A stretch of DNA of 64,000 nucleotides, from positions 1-64,000 of the forward strand of contig NZ_LGEK01000004.1 of the NCBI RefSeq assembly GCF_001636615.1. Direction: 5' to 3'. How positions within the stretch are numbered: position 1 is the first letter of the stretch; every line of letters starts with the position of its first letter. Both the position numbers and the translations under genes were made by a program. Source of the stretch: Mucilaginibacter sp. L294 (lineage in GTDB: Bacteria > Bacteroidota > Bacteroidia > Sphingobacteriales > Sphingobacteriaceae). Positions 26,401-34,333 of the stretch are shown here, in pieces. Below the pieces are notes generated by a model. That model saw only the letters and a list, made by a program, of their open reading frames with translations. It was not told where the DNA came from and made no database searches.

Positions 26401-27636
26401 TTGAATAAAAAGAAGATAATAAACGACCCGGTTTACGGCTTTATCAGCATCCCCACCGAACTGGTGTACGACCTGATAGACCATCCATACTTTCAGCGCC
26501 TGCGTTATATTAAACAGCTGGGCATGACCCATTTGGTATACCCCGGTGCGTTGCATACCCGTTTCCATCATGCACTGGGTGCTATGCACCTGATGAGTTT
26601 GGCCATTGAAACACTTTGCAATAAAGGTATTGATATTACTCCCGAAGAAAAAGAGGGGTTGACCATTGCCATTTTACTGCATGATATTGGCCACGGCCCG
26701 TTCTCGCACGCTTTGGAGCATACTATTGTAGAGGAAATAAGCCACGAGGATATCTCTATACTGCTGATGAATAAGCTGAACGAGGAGTTTGGCGGTAAAC
26801 TATCTTTAGCCATCAGCATATTTAAAGGCGAGTACCACAAGCATTTTCTGCATCAGTTGGTATCAAGCCAATTAGATATGGACCGGATGGATTACCTGAA
26901 CCGTGATAGTTATTTTACAGGGGTGTCTGAAGGGGTGATCAGCTCTGACCGCATCATCAAAATGCTGAATGTAAAAGACGACAGCATTACGGTTGAAGAG
27001 AAGGGCATTTATTCGATAGAGAAATTCCTGATTGCCCGCAGGCTGATGTATTGGCAGGTTTACCTGCATAAAACGGTTATAGCGGCCGAGCAGTTACTTT
27101 GCAAAATATTTACCCGCAGCCGCGAACTGGCGCTTGCCGGCACGCATTTCCCATTGACGCCCGCCCTGAGTTACTTTTTAGAGAACGTTATTACCAAAGA
27201 TGCGTTCATGAACAGCGACGAGCATTTAAAAACTTTTGCCCTGCTCGATGATACCGATGTAATGGCCGCGGTAAAAATATGGGCCGATAGCGATGATTTT
27301 GTGTTGGCCACCCTTTGCCATAGGTTTATAAACCGCAGGCTTTACCATGTTGATATAACTGCCGAACAGCCCGACGAGGCTTTTGTTAAACAGCTGTTAG
27401 CCACAGCGGTAGAAAAATACAGCATTAGCGAACATGAAGCCTCCTACTTTGTATTTACGGATACCATCCGTAATAATGCTTATAATAAAGGCGATGGTAA
27501 CATTCATATATTGATGAAAGATGGCAGCATAAAGGATATTACACTGGCAAGCGATAACTCAAACCTGGAAGCATTATCAAAAACTGTAAAAAAATATATA
27601 CTTTGCTATAGTAAAGAATTGGTTGATAACGTTTGA
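26401..27636 (+). CDS. HD domain phosphohydrolase (dGTPase-like)
   Basis: A 411-residue protein with the HD motif: His in TRFHHALGAMHL, the HD pair in LLHDIGHGPFSHALEH at about residues 97-112, and Asp in LVSSQLDMDRMDYLNRD at about 156-172. This layout matches dGTP triphosphohydrolase/YdhJ-like proteins that act on nucleotides. The start is a TTG at 26401: the first internal Met comes after conserved sequence. It is divergent from porX and precedes the lipid A genes by about 75 bases. Confidence 0.9.
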   Translation: MNKKKIINDPVYGFISIPTELVYDLIDHPYFQRLRYIKQLGMTHLVYPGALHTRFHHALGAMHLMSLAIETLCNKGIDITPEEKEGLTIAILLHDIGHGPFSHALEHTIVEEISHEDISILLMNKLNEEFGGKLSLAISIFKGEYHKHFLHQLVSSQLDMDRMDYLNRDSYFTGVSEGVISSDRIIKMLNVKDDSITVEEKGIYSIEKFLIARRLMYWQVYLHKTVIAAEQLLCKIFTRSRELALAGTHFPLTPALSYFLENVITKDAFMNSDEHLKTFALLDDTDVMAAVKIWADSDDFVLATLCHRFINRRLYHVDITAEQPDEAFVKQLLATAVEKYSISEHEASYFVFTDTIRNNAYNKGDGNIHILMKDGSIKDITLASDNSNLEALSKTVKKYILCYSKELVDNV

Positions 27637-27678
27637 ATAAATGAATAAGAGCCTAAAACCGACCAGCAAATTAATAGC

Positions 27679-27708
27679 TTGTTCATTTAATATTAACATT
27701 TAAATTTG
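27679..27708 (+). promoter_or_regulatory. Bacteroidota-type promoter of the lpxD operon
   Basis: TTG at 27679-27681, a 19-base spacer, and TAAATTTG at 27701-27708 fit the Bacteroidota TTTG/TAnnTTTG consensus. Only four bases separate the -7 box from the lpxD ATG, so the transcript may start at or next to the start codon. Confidence 0.55.
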
Positions 27709-27712
27709 TACG

Positions 27713-28756
27713 ATGCAATTTACCGCAAAGGATATAGCCTTTATGCTAAACGGAACAGTTGAAGGCGATCCGCTTGCTGTGGTTAACCATTTGGCTAAAA
27801 TAGAAGAAGGCGCTACTGGCTCGTTATCATTTTTGGCTAACCCTAAGTATGAGCAGTATATTTATACTACAAATGCATCGGTTGTAATTGTAAACAATAG
27901 CCTGCAACTAACCGCCCCCGTAAAAACAACGCTGATAAGGGTAGAGAATGCCTATACATCCTTTTCGCTTTTGCTTGAGCAATACAATACCATTAAACTT
28001 AACAAAACAGGTGTAGAAGAACCAAACTTTATACACGAATCGGCCAAAATAGGGGCGCAACCTTATATCGGCGCATTTACTTACATCAGTCAGGATGCCG
28101 TTATTGGCGATAACTGCAAGATATATCCCGGATGTTATATTGCTGATAATGTAAAGCTGGGTAATAATGTAACTTTGTTCCCCGGAGTGAAAATTTATTT
28201 TGATTGCGTAATTGGCAATAATGTTGTTATCCACTCGGGTGCCATAATAGGCAGTGATGGGTTTGGCTTTGCGCCTAACGCCGATGGCAGCTATAAAAAA
28301 GTGGCGCAAATTGGTAACGTTATTATTGAAGATGATGTTGAAGTGGGTGCCAATACTACTATTGACAGGGCAACCATGGGTTCAACAGTTATCCGTAAAG
28401 GCGTAAAGCTGGATAACCTGATACAGATAGCCCACAATGTAGAGATAGGGCAAAATACAGTTATAGCCGCGCAAACGGGCATATCCGGCAGCACAAAAGT
28501 GGCCGAAAATGTGATACTTGGCGGCCAGGTTGGTATAGTGGGCCATATTACTATTGCAAAAGGCACCCAGGTGCAGGCGCAATCGGGCATTAGCCGTAGT
28601 ATTACCGAAGAAGATAAAAAATGGGGGGGCACACCAGCGTTACCATATAATAATAACATGCGGTCAAACATCGTTGTAAGCCGCCTGCCCGATCTGGAAA
28701 AAAGAGTTAACGAACTTGAAAAGATAATTAAGGAACTTAGAAAGAGTGTTGATTAA
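27713..28756 (+). CDS. lpxD: UDP-3-O-(3-hydroxymyristoyl)glucosamine N-acyltransferase
   Basis: A 347-residue lipid A enzyme adding the second acyl chain to UDP-acyl-glucosamine. The N-terminal uridine-binding domain is followed from about residue 105 by hexapeptide repeats of a left-handed beta-helix. The active-site region is [18 protein letters not shown] with His at about residue 242. A C-terminal helix ([17 protein letters not shown]) completes the trimer-forming part. First gene of the run lpxD, lpxC/fabZ, lpxA. Confidence 0.96.
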   Translation: MQFTAKDIAFMLNGTVEGDPLAVVNHLAKIEEGATGSLSFLANPKYEQYIYTTNASVVIVNNSLQLTAPVKTTLIRVENAYTSFSLLLEQYNTIKLNKTGVEEPNFIHESAKIGAQPYIGAFTYISQDAVIGDNCKIYPGCYIADNVKLGNNVTLFPGVKIYFDCVIGNNVVIHSGAIIGSDGFGFAPNADGSYKKVAQIGNVIIEDDVEVGANTTIDRATMGSTVIRKGVKLDNLIQIAHNVEIGQNTVIAAQTGISGSTKVAENVILGGQVGIVGHITIAKGTQVQAQSGISRSITEEDKKWGGTPALPYNNNMRSNIVVSRLPDLEKRVNELEKIIKELRKSVD

Positions 28757-28842
28757 TTCACTTGTTAATTATTTTATTAGGCTTGCATAAAGCATTAATG
28801 AATTATTCACCAATGAGCTAATGAACCAATGAACATTACAAA

Positions 28843-30240
28843 ATGAATGTAAAACAAAGAACTATTAAAGCACCTGTTTCGGTATCAGGCACCGGTTTGC
28901 ACACCGGCGAACGCGTTACCATGACTTTTAACCCGGCACCAGAAAAGCACGGCTACAAATTTCGCAGGATCGATTTGCCCGGCCAGCCTATTATTGATGC
29001 CGATGTTGACAATGTTACCGATACATCAAGAGGTACAACCCTTACCCAAAACGGCGCAAGTGTAAGTACTGTTGAACATGTGCTTGCCGCTTTAGTTGGT
29101 TTAGAAATTGATAACGTACTCATTGATATGGACGGGCCCGAAACACCTATAATGGATGGTAGTTCGATACAGTTTATTGATGCGATAGAAGGGGCCGGTT
29201 TTCAGGAACAGGATGCCGACAGGGAATACTACCATATCCCATATAACATACACTACTCTGAGGCCGACCGTAAGGTTGATATGGTAGCTATGCCTTTAGA
29301 TGATGAGTACCGCTTTACCTGCATGGTTGATTATAACTCGCAGGTACTGGGCAGCCAGCACGCTACTATATCAAGCCTGGCCGAGTTTAAAAAGGAGATA
29401 GCATCAAGCCGTACCTTCTGCTTTTTACATGAGTTGGAGATGCTGGTTAAGCACGACCTGATAAAAGGCGGCGACCTTAACAATGCCATTGTGGTAGTTG
29501 ATAAAGATGTTGACGATGAAGAGCTCGCGCATCTGGCCAAGTTATTTAACCGTAAGGATATCAACGTAGCCCCGCAAGGTATTTTAAATAACATCGAGCT
29601 ACGCCACCAGAACGAGCCGGCGCGCCACAAACTGCTGGATATGATTGGCGACCTTGCTTTAGTGGGCGTACCGCTTAAAGGGCATATTATGGCTGCAAGG
29701 CCGGGCCACGCAGCAAACGTTGCATTCGCTAAAAAAATAAAAACATTGATAAAAAAAGAACGCAGCCGCAAGCATGTAAAGGTTTACGACCCTAACATGA
29801 CACCCGTGTACGATACTGTTCAGATCATGAACATATTGCCGCACCGCCCACCAATGCTGCTGATAGATAAGATTTTAGAACTTACCAAAACACACGTGGT
29901 AGGTTTAAAAGCCGTAACCATGAATGAGCCATTCTTTGTGGGCCATTTCCCGGGTGCGCCTGTTATGCCGGGTGTTTTACAGATAGAAGCTATGGCACAA
30001 ACGGGCGGTATATTGGTATTAAACACCGTACCCGACCCTGAAAACTGGTTAACGCTTTTCCTGAAAATAGAAAACGCGAGGTTTAAAGACAAGGTTTTGC
30101 CGGGCGATACGTTAATATTCCGTTGTGACCTGGTTGCGCCTATTCGCCGTGGTATTGCACAAATGAAAGGTATTGGCATGGTTGGCGAAAAAGTTGTAGT
30201 AGAGGCCGAGCTAATGGCACAAATAGTTAGATATAAATAA
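28843..30240 (+). CDS. lpxC/fabZ: Bifunctional UDP-3-O-acyl-GlcNAc deacetylase / 3-hydroxyacyl-ACP dehydratase
   Basis: A 465-residue fusion typical of Bacteroidota. Residues 1-305 are LpxC: zinc-binding His in STVEHVLAALVG, the catalytic loop ETPIMDGSS, and HKLLDMIGDLALVG with the second His and Asp ligands. Residues about 320-465 are FabZ: NILPHRPPMLLIDKILEL and the catalytic GHFPGAPVMPGVLQIEAMAQ. The first half commits lipid A synthesis; the second dehydrates 3-hydroxyacyl-ACP for fatty acids. Joining them may balance use of the shared hydroxyacyl-ACP pool. It is 3 bases from lpxA. Confidence 0.96.
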   Translation: MNVKQRTIKAPVSVSGTGLHTGERVTMTFNPAPEKHGYKFRRIDLPGQPIIDADVDNVTDTSRGTTLTQNGASVSTVEHVLAALVGLEIDNVLIDMDGPETPIMDGSSIQFIDAIEGAGFQEQDADREYYHIPYNIHYSEADRKVDMVAMPLDDEYRFTCMVDYNSQVLGSQHATISSLAEFKKEIASSRTFCFLHELEMLVKHDLIKGGDLNNAIVVVDKDVDDEELAHLAKLFNRKDINVAPQGILNNIELRHQNEPARHKLLDMIGDLALVGVPLKGHIMAARPGHAANVAFAKKIKTLIKKERSRKHVKVYDPNMTPVYDTVQIMNILPHRPPMLLIDKILELTKTHVVGLKAVTMNEPFFVGHFPGAPVMPGVLQIEAMAQTGGILVLNTVPDPENWLTLFLKIENARFKDKVLPGDTLIFRCDLVAPIRRGIAQMKGIGMVGEKVVVEAELMAQIVRYK

Positions 30241-30243
30241 GAT

Positions 30244-31029
30244 ATGATACAGCCCTTAGCATATATCCACCCACAGGCCAAAATTGCCGATAACGTTGTT
30301 ATTGAGCCGTTTGTAACTATCCACAAAGATGTTGAGATAGGTGAAGGCACCTGGGTAGGCTCAAACTCTGTTATTATGGATGGTGCCCGTATCGGTAAAA
30401 ACTGCCGCATTTTTCCGGGTGCTGTAGTTTCCGCACCACCGCAAGACCTTAAATATAAAGGAGAAGCAAGTACCGTTACGATTGGCGATAACACCGTTAT
30501 CCGCGAATGCGTAACCCTTAACCGTGGTACCGCGCTCGATAAAAATACAACCACAATTGGCAGCAATTGCCTGCTGATGGCTTATGTGCACGTAGCGCAC
30601 GATTGTGTTATTGGCGATAATGTTATCATAGCAAACGGTGTGCAGCTTGCAGGCCACATTAATGTGTACGATTATGCGTTTATAGGTGGTACGTCTGCCG
30701 TGCATCAGTTTGTTGAGATTGGCGCACACAGCATGATATCAGGCGGGTCATTGGTGCGTAAGGATGTGCCGCCGTTTACCAAAGCAGGCCGCGAACCGTT
30801 ATCATACATCGGTATCAACTCTGTAGGTTTGCGCCGCAGGGGATTCAGTGCCGAAACCATTAACGAGATCCAGGAGATATACCGCATCATCTTCCTTAAA
30901 AAATACAACATGACCAAGGCTTTGGATATTATCGAAGCCGAATTTAACCCAACTGTTGAGCGCGACGAGATCATCAACTTTGTGCAGAACTCGCAACGCG
31001 GTATCATGAAGGGATTTGGAAGCTCTTAA
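30244..31029 (+). CDS. lpxA: Acyl-ACP:UDP-N-acetylglucosamine O-acyltransferase
   Basis: A 261-residue left-handed beta-helix enzyme performing the first lipid A step. The segment LLMAYVHVAHDCVIGDNVIIAN carries the catalytic His at about residue 119, and the FIGGTSAVHQFVEIG region follows. A helical C-terminal domain begins at about residue 195 (GLRRRGFSAETINEIQEIYR). It starts 3 bases after the lpxC/fabZ stop, so the two are cotranscribed. Length matches the family. Confidence 0.96.
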   Translation: MIQPLAYIHPQAKIADNVVIEPFVTIHKDVEIGEGTWVGSNSVIMDGARIGKNCRIFPGAVVSAPPQDLKYKGEASTVTIGDNTVIRECVTLNRGTALDKNTTTIGSNCLLMAYVHVAHDCVIGDNVIIANGVQLAGHINVYDYAFIGGTSAVHQFVEIGAHSMISGGSLVRKDVPPFTKAGREPLSYIGINSVGLRRRGFSAETINEIQEIYRIIFLKKYNMTKALDIIEAEFNPTVERDEIINFVQNSQRGIMKGFGSS

Positions 31030-31038
31030 TCAAAGTTT

Positions 31039-31116
31039 GCAGTTATTAGTGGGTAGTTTGCAGTTAAAAGATAAATCAATCGCTACTACGCCTGCAAACT
31101 GCCCACTAATAACTGC
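31039..31116. repeat. 25-bp inverted repeat between lpxA and the ABC ATPase gene
   Basis: Arms at 31039-31063 and 31092-31116 (GCAGTTATTAGTGGG...) pair over 25 bases with one mismatch around a 28-base loop. The loop and flanks have no coding look. It could form an RNA hairpin separating the lpx operon from the next gene. Confidence 0.8.
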
Positions 31117-31125
31117 CTACTACTA

Positions 31126-31746
31126 ATGAACATCACCCTTCAAAACATTGGCCGCCGTTTTAACCGTGAATGGATCTTCCGGCGGATAGACTATACTTTT
31201 GAAAGTGCCGGCAATTACGCCATATTAGGTGCTAATGGTTCGGGCAAATCTACTTTGTTGCAGGTTTTAAATGGCAGTTTAGTGCCATCAGAAGGGACTA
31301 TCAATTACGTTGATGGTGATAAAGAGGTTGATGCCGGCGAGGTATTCAGCTATTTAAGCCTGGCAGCCCCATACCTGGAAGTTATTGAAGAGTTTTCGCT
31401 AAACGAGATGATCGACTTCCACTTTAAGTTTAAACAGTTTAGAGCCGGGATGGATAAAAGCGCGGTAGCCGATATTTTAAACCTGGAAGGCAGCCGTAAT
31501 AAACTGATCAAATACTTCTCATCGGGCATGAAACAACGGCTAAAACTGGCACTCGCTTTTTGTGCCGACACCCCTATGCTGATGCTGGACGAGCCCACCT
31601 CAAACCTGGATACACAAGGCATAGACTGGTACCTTGGCCTGGTAGAAAAATTCAGCGAGAACCGCCTCACTATCGTATGCTCAAACCAGGAGCACGAATA
31701 CAGTTTTTGTAAAAACAGGTTAAGCATCTCCGATTACAAATCGTAG
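31126..31746 (+). CDS. ABC transporter ATP-binding protein without membrane partner
   Basis: A 206-residue ATPase with Walker A GANGSGKST at about residues 34-42, signature FSSGMKQRLKLA at about 136-147 (a variant of LSGGQ), Walker B MLMLDEPTSNLD, and switch residues near VCSNQEHEYSF. It resembles the CcmA/short ABC group. No permease gene is adjacent, so its membrane partner is elsewhere or absent. Its location between lpxA and efp suggests, but does not show, a role in envelope lipid traffic. Confidence 0.88.
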   Translation: MNITLQNIGRRFNREWIFRRIDYTFESAGNYAILGANGSGKSTLLQVLNGSLVPSEGTINYVDGDKEVDAGEVFSYLSLAAPYLEVIEEFSLNEMIDFHFKFKQFRAGMDKSAVADILNLEGSRNKLIKYFSSGMKQRLKLALAFCADTPMLMLDEPTSNLDTQGIDWYLGLVEKFSENRLTIVCSNQEHEYSFCKNRLSISDYKS

Positions 31747-31766
31747 AGACGCGATACTTCGCGTCT
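31747..31766. repeat. Hairpin AGACGCGA/TCGCGTCT directly after stop codon
   Basis: An 8-bp perfect stem AGACGCGA / TCGCGTCT with a 4-base loop begins directly after the stop codon of the ABC ATPase gene. It may act as terminator or mRNA 3'-end stabiliser. Confidence 0.6.
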
Positions 31767-31771
31767 TGTTC

Positions 31772-31810
31772 TGTTCCACTAAAAATGGAACAAGCGGAAC
31801 AAATGGAACA
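31772..31810. repeat. GGAACA tandem-repeat element, copy 1
   Basis: A TGTTCCA / TGGAACA hairpin (31772-31778 with 31786-31792) is followed by three NGGAACA units at exact 9-base spacing (31786, 31795, 31804), then TATTGATA. A near-identical element is at 63877-63916. A looser relative lies at 31922-31959, and two inverted TGTTCC words are at 32109-32124. Confidence 0.8.
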
Positions 31811-31831
31811 TATTGATAATCAACTAATTAA

Positions 31832-31853
31832 TACTGACAAGATCTTGTCAGTA
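31832..31853. promoter_or_regulatory. 22-bp perfect palindrome, possible operator
   Basis: The half-site TACTGACAAGA is followed directly by its exact complement, giving a gapless 22-bp palindrome centred on AGATCT. It is too symmetric to be chance in a region without a gene. Binding by a dimeric regulator or recombinase is the natural reading, but no candidate protein is encoded next to it. Confidence 0.55.
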
Positions 31854-32248
31854 CCTCAACTAAAACTTCACGATTAACCCTTTGCCAACTCATATACAGC
31901 AGTTTATGAAAACGGCGATTTTGTTCCACTTTTGGGGAAATGGAACAAGAAACGGAACAAAACTAACCCGTCGAAACGAGATAAAAAGCCGCTTTTTTTC
32001 GCCTCCAGTTCGCCCTCACTCGCCTTTTTTATGGTTTCAAAAAGCAATAATTGCCATAAAGTTTTTTTTAATAAATATCTGATTTGTAACTACTTATAAA
32101 TTTACACTTGTTCCATTTTGTTCCGAAACAGGGATTTTTGGTAAATTATAGAGCTTTTGGGCTGGAGCAAGCTGTTATCAGCAGGTTCTTGATGCGTTTG
32201 TGTTGGCATTATCTCAGGTCTCATATCTAAAATCTCAAATCTATTCTA
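31854..32248. other. Long gene-free region before efp
   Basis: The whole interval 31747-32276 has no credible gene. Besides the hairpin, the GGAACA elements and the 22-bp palindrome, it holds AT-rich sequence and a T-rich run near 32060. A 66-codon open frame at 31882-32082 is made largely from repeat sequence, has no family look, and is not accepted. Confidence 0.5.
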
Positions 32249-32256
32249 TAATTTTG
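32249..32256 (+). promoter_or_regulatory. -7 box of the efp promoter
   Basis: TAATTTTG matches the Bacteroidota TAnnTTTG -7 element and lies 20 bases before the efp ATG. I see no good TTTG at the -33 position, so confidence is limited. Confidence 0.4.
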
Positions 32257-32276
32257 GCGGCTCAATTATAAAGTTT

Positions 32277-32840
32277 ATGGCAAAAGCATCTGATGTAAAA
32301 AATGGGAATGTGCTTCGCTTTAACGGCGAACTGGTACAGGTAGAGGAACTTTTACACCGCACACCGGGTAACCTGCGTGCGTTTTACCAGGCCCGAATGC
32401 GTAATGTAAAAACTGGCAAATTGGTTGAATACCGTTTCCGTACGGATGAAGAGGTGGATATTGCACGTGTAGAAACCAACAATTATCAATACCTGTATGA
32501 GGATGGCGAGTCATTAGTGATCATGGACAACACTACCTACGATCAGCATAATGTGCCCAAAAGGCTGTTTGGCCCCTCGGTTAAATTTTTGAAAGAGGGC
32601 ATGAACGTTATTGTTGCCTTTGAGAGCGAAGAACCTATAATGGCATCTATCCCGGGTTCGGCCGAGTTAGAGATAACCTATACCGAGCCTGCTGTAAAAG
32701 GCGATACCTCAACCGGTGCCATGAAAAATGCCACCGTTGAAACCGGCGCCGAAATAAAAGTGCCGCTATTCATCAACATTGGCGATAAAGTAAAAGTTGA
32801 TACCGCAACAGGCGCTTATGTAGAGCGTGTGAAAGGGTAA
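32277..32840 (+). CDS. efp: Elongation factor P, Asn-tip variant
   Basis: A 187-residue EF-P with all three beta-barrel domains; it relieves ribosome stalling at consecutive prolines. Domain I has the loop HRTPGNLRAFYQ at about residues 29-40. Where E. coli EF-P has PGKGQAF with the modified Lys34, this protein has PGNLRAF, so the tip is Asn and no Lys or rhamnosylated-type Arg sits at that exact position. Domains II and III (LFGPSVKFLKEGMNVIV, ATVETGAEIKVPLFINIGDKVKVDT) are intact. The stop codon is the first triplet of a C-rich repeat. Confidence 0.95.
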   Translation: MAKASDVKNGNVLRFNGELVQVEELLHRTPGNLRAFYQARMRNVKTGKLVEYRFRTDEEVDIARVETNNYQYLYEDGESLVIMDNTTYDQHNVPKRLFGPSVKFLKEGMNVIVAFESEEPIMASIPGSAELEITYTEPAVKGDTSTGAMKNATVETGAEIKVPLFINIGDKVKVDTATGAYVERVKG

Positions 32841-32865
32841 CCCCCCAGCCCCCTGAAGGGGGAGT
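32838..32865 (+). repeat. TAA-CCCCC palindromic repeat at the efp stop
   Basis: The efp stop codon TAA runs straight into CCCCCCAGCCCCCTGAAGGG and so on, with the hairpin CCCCCT-GA-AGGGGG. Same family as 33030-33057 and 42419-42447. Confidence 0.8.
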
Positions 32866-32877
32866 AGAATATAAACG

Positions 32878-32903
32878 AAGAAGGCCGCATTAGCGGCTTT
32901 CTT
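32878..32903 (+). terminator. Terminator of efp
   Basis: An 11-bp stem AAGAAGGCCGC / GCGGCTTTCTT with one G-U pair and an ATTA loop, about 40 bases after the efp stop. Confidence 0.65.
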
Positions 32904-32914
32904 GCTATATAAAC

Positions 32915-33011
32915 TTGTCATCCTGAGCGATAGCGAAGGATCTATTAGCGAACTTTGCTTATCGAACATGCCTATCGGCGAATAGATGCTTCACTGTCGT
33001 TCAGCATGACA
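32915..33011. repeat. Dispersed imperfect palindrome, TGTCATCCTGAGCG type
   Basis: TGTCATCCTGAGCGATAGCG on the left and its diverged complement ending TTCAGCATGACA on the right form a long imperfect inverted repeat of about 97 bases between the convergent efp and exonuclease genes. Words of this kind are common intergenic repeats in Bacteroidota. Confidence 0.6.
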
Positions 33012-33028
33012 AACGGTATTACTACTTC

Positions 33029-33057
33029 GGTTCCCCCTTCAGGGGGTTAGGGGGTTA
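33029..33057 (-). repeat. TAA-CCCCC palindromic repeat at the exonuclease stop
   Basis: Read on the minus strand, the stop codon TAA of the exonuclease III gene is followed at once by CCCCCTAACCCCCTGAAGGG and two more G and AAC. The 29-base block is identical to the one at 42419-42447 behind thrA. Confidence 0.85.
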
Positions 33058-33822
33058 AAACTCCAGTTCCAGCAGCACCGGGCAATGGTCCGAGTGCTTT
33101 GCTTCGGCTAATATGGCACAGCGTTTAATATTACCCTCCAGCTCTTTACTGGCCATGGCGTAATCAATGCGCCAGCCCAGGTTTTTAGCGCGCGAATTTG
33201 CTCGGAAACTCCACCAGGTATAATTATGCGGTTCTTTATTACAATGGCGGAAAGTATCCACAAAACCCGACTCGATAAAGTTCTCCATCCATTCGCGCTC
33301 TTCGGGCAAAAAGCCGGATGAGTTGGCGTTTGATTTTGGGTTATGGATATCGATAGGGCGATGGCAAATATTATAATCGCCGCCTATCACCAGGTTAGGG
33401 ATACTTGCTTTTAACAGCGTGAGGTATTTGCCAAACTCATCCAGGAAACGGTATTTAAAGATCTGTCTGTCATCACCGCTTGATCCGGATGGGAAATAAG
33501 CGCTCATTACCGATACCTCATCAAAATCCACCCGGATGCAACGGCCTTCACGGTCAAAATCGGGGATGCCGCAGCCGTATTCAATATGGTTGGGCAGGCG
33601 TTTGGTAAAAATGGCCGTCCCGCTATATCCTTTCTTTTCGGCCGGAAACCAAAAATGCTGATAGCCCATATCGTCAACCAGGCCCAGTTCTTTTATTACA
33701 TCAGGTGTGGCCTTAATCTCTTGCAGGCAAATTACATCGGCATCGGTAGCCTGTAACCAGGCCAGCCAGTCCTTACTTATTGCCGAGCGGATGCCGTTAA
33801 CGTTATAGGTAATTATTTTCAT
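33055..33822 (-). CDS. xth: Exodeoxyribonuclease III
   Basis: A 255-residue EEP-superfamily nuclease that cleaves DNA at abasic sites and removes 3' blocking groups. Diagnostic segments are YNVNGIRSA at the N-terminus, DVICLQEIKA with the metal-binding Glu, GGDYNICHRPIDIHNP, TWWSFRANSRAKNLGWRIDY and the terminal AKHSDHCPVLLEL. Length is usual. Its stop codon is supplied by a C-rich repeat. The gene upstream on the same strand (GNAT) is about 43 bases away. Confidence 0.95.
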   Translation of the reverse strand: MKIITYNVNGIRSAISKDWLAWLQATDADVICLQEIKATPDVIKELGLVDDMGYQHFWFPAEKKGYSGTAIFTKRLPNHIEYGCGIPDFDREGRCIRVDFDEVSVMSAYFPSGSSGDDRQIFKYRFLDEFGKYLTLLKASIPNLVIGGDYNICHRPIDIHNPKSNANSSGFLPEEREWMENFIESGFVDTFRHCNKEPHNYTWWSFRANSRAKNLGWRIDYAMASKELEGNIKRCAILAEAKHSDHCPVLLELEF

Positions 33823-33865
33823 ATCATATTATTTATCATGGTGAGCCTGTATAACCATTCATAGG

Positions 33866-34333
33866 TTATGCTTCGCGTAAAGACTTCGCCATTTTAAAAT
33901 TATTCAAATCAACCCCATCAACCGTTATGGTTTGCGGCGTAACCACGTTAAAACCAAAATGTTCAAACACGGGCCTGGCGGTTATGCTGGCGTCGGTAGT
34001 GATGATGCTGATTTTTTTATCCCTGGCCACCCGTTCAATTTCGGTTAGCAGTAGTTTAGCAATACCCTTGCCCTGGTGATAACGATGTACAAAAAGCATA
34101 TCTACATGGCCATTATTGGTTAGGGATGAAAACCCGGTTATTTCACCATTTTCCTCAACAACTAAAAAATGCTGGTTGGTGATCTTGTCCGTCCACCCGG
34201 GCGTGTTTGTCCAGCGGCCGGCCCATGCGGCAACCTGTTCCGCAGTATAATCTTTTAAATTAACGGTGCTAATGGTATCACGGTATAAGTGTGCTATCTC
34301 ATCAATATCGTTAAGGGTTGCAAGCCGTATCAT
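33866..34333 (-). CDS. GNAT family N-acetyltransferase
   Basis: A 155-residue acetyltransferase with core motif A visible as VDMLFVHRYHQGKGIAKLLLTEIER at about residues 88-112 and C-terminal ARPVFEHFGFNVV. The substrate is unknown. I chose the ATG at 34333 because it overlaps the stop of the cyclophilin gene by 4 bases in an ATGA arrangement; an ATG five codons upstream is possible. Confidence 0.85.
   Translation of the reverse strand: MIRLATLNDIDEIAHLYRDTISTVNLKDYTAEQVAAWAGRWTNTPGWTDKITNQHFLVVEENGEITGFSSLTNNGHVDMLFVHRYHQGKGIAKLLLTEIERVARDKKISIITTDASITARPVFEHFGFNVVTPQTITVDGVDLNNFKMAKSLREA

Noticed and set aside
31882-32082. 66-codon open frame in the gap before efp
   Set aside because: Made largely of repeat-derived and T-rich sequence, no family features, and no promoter or start context.
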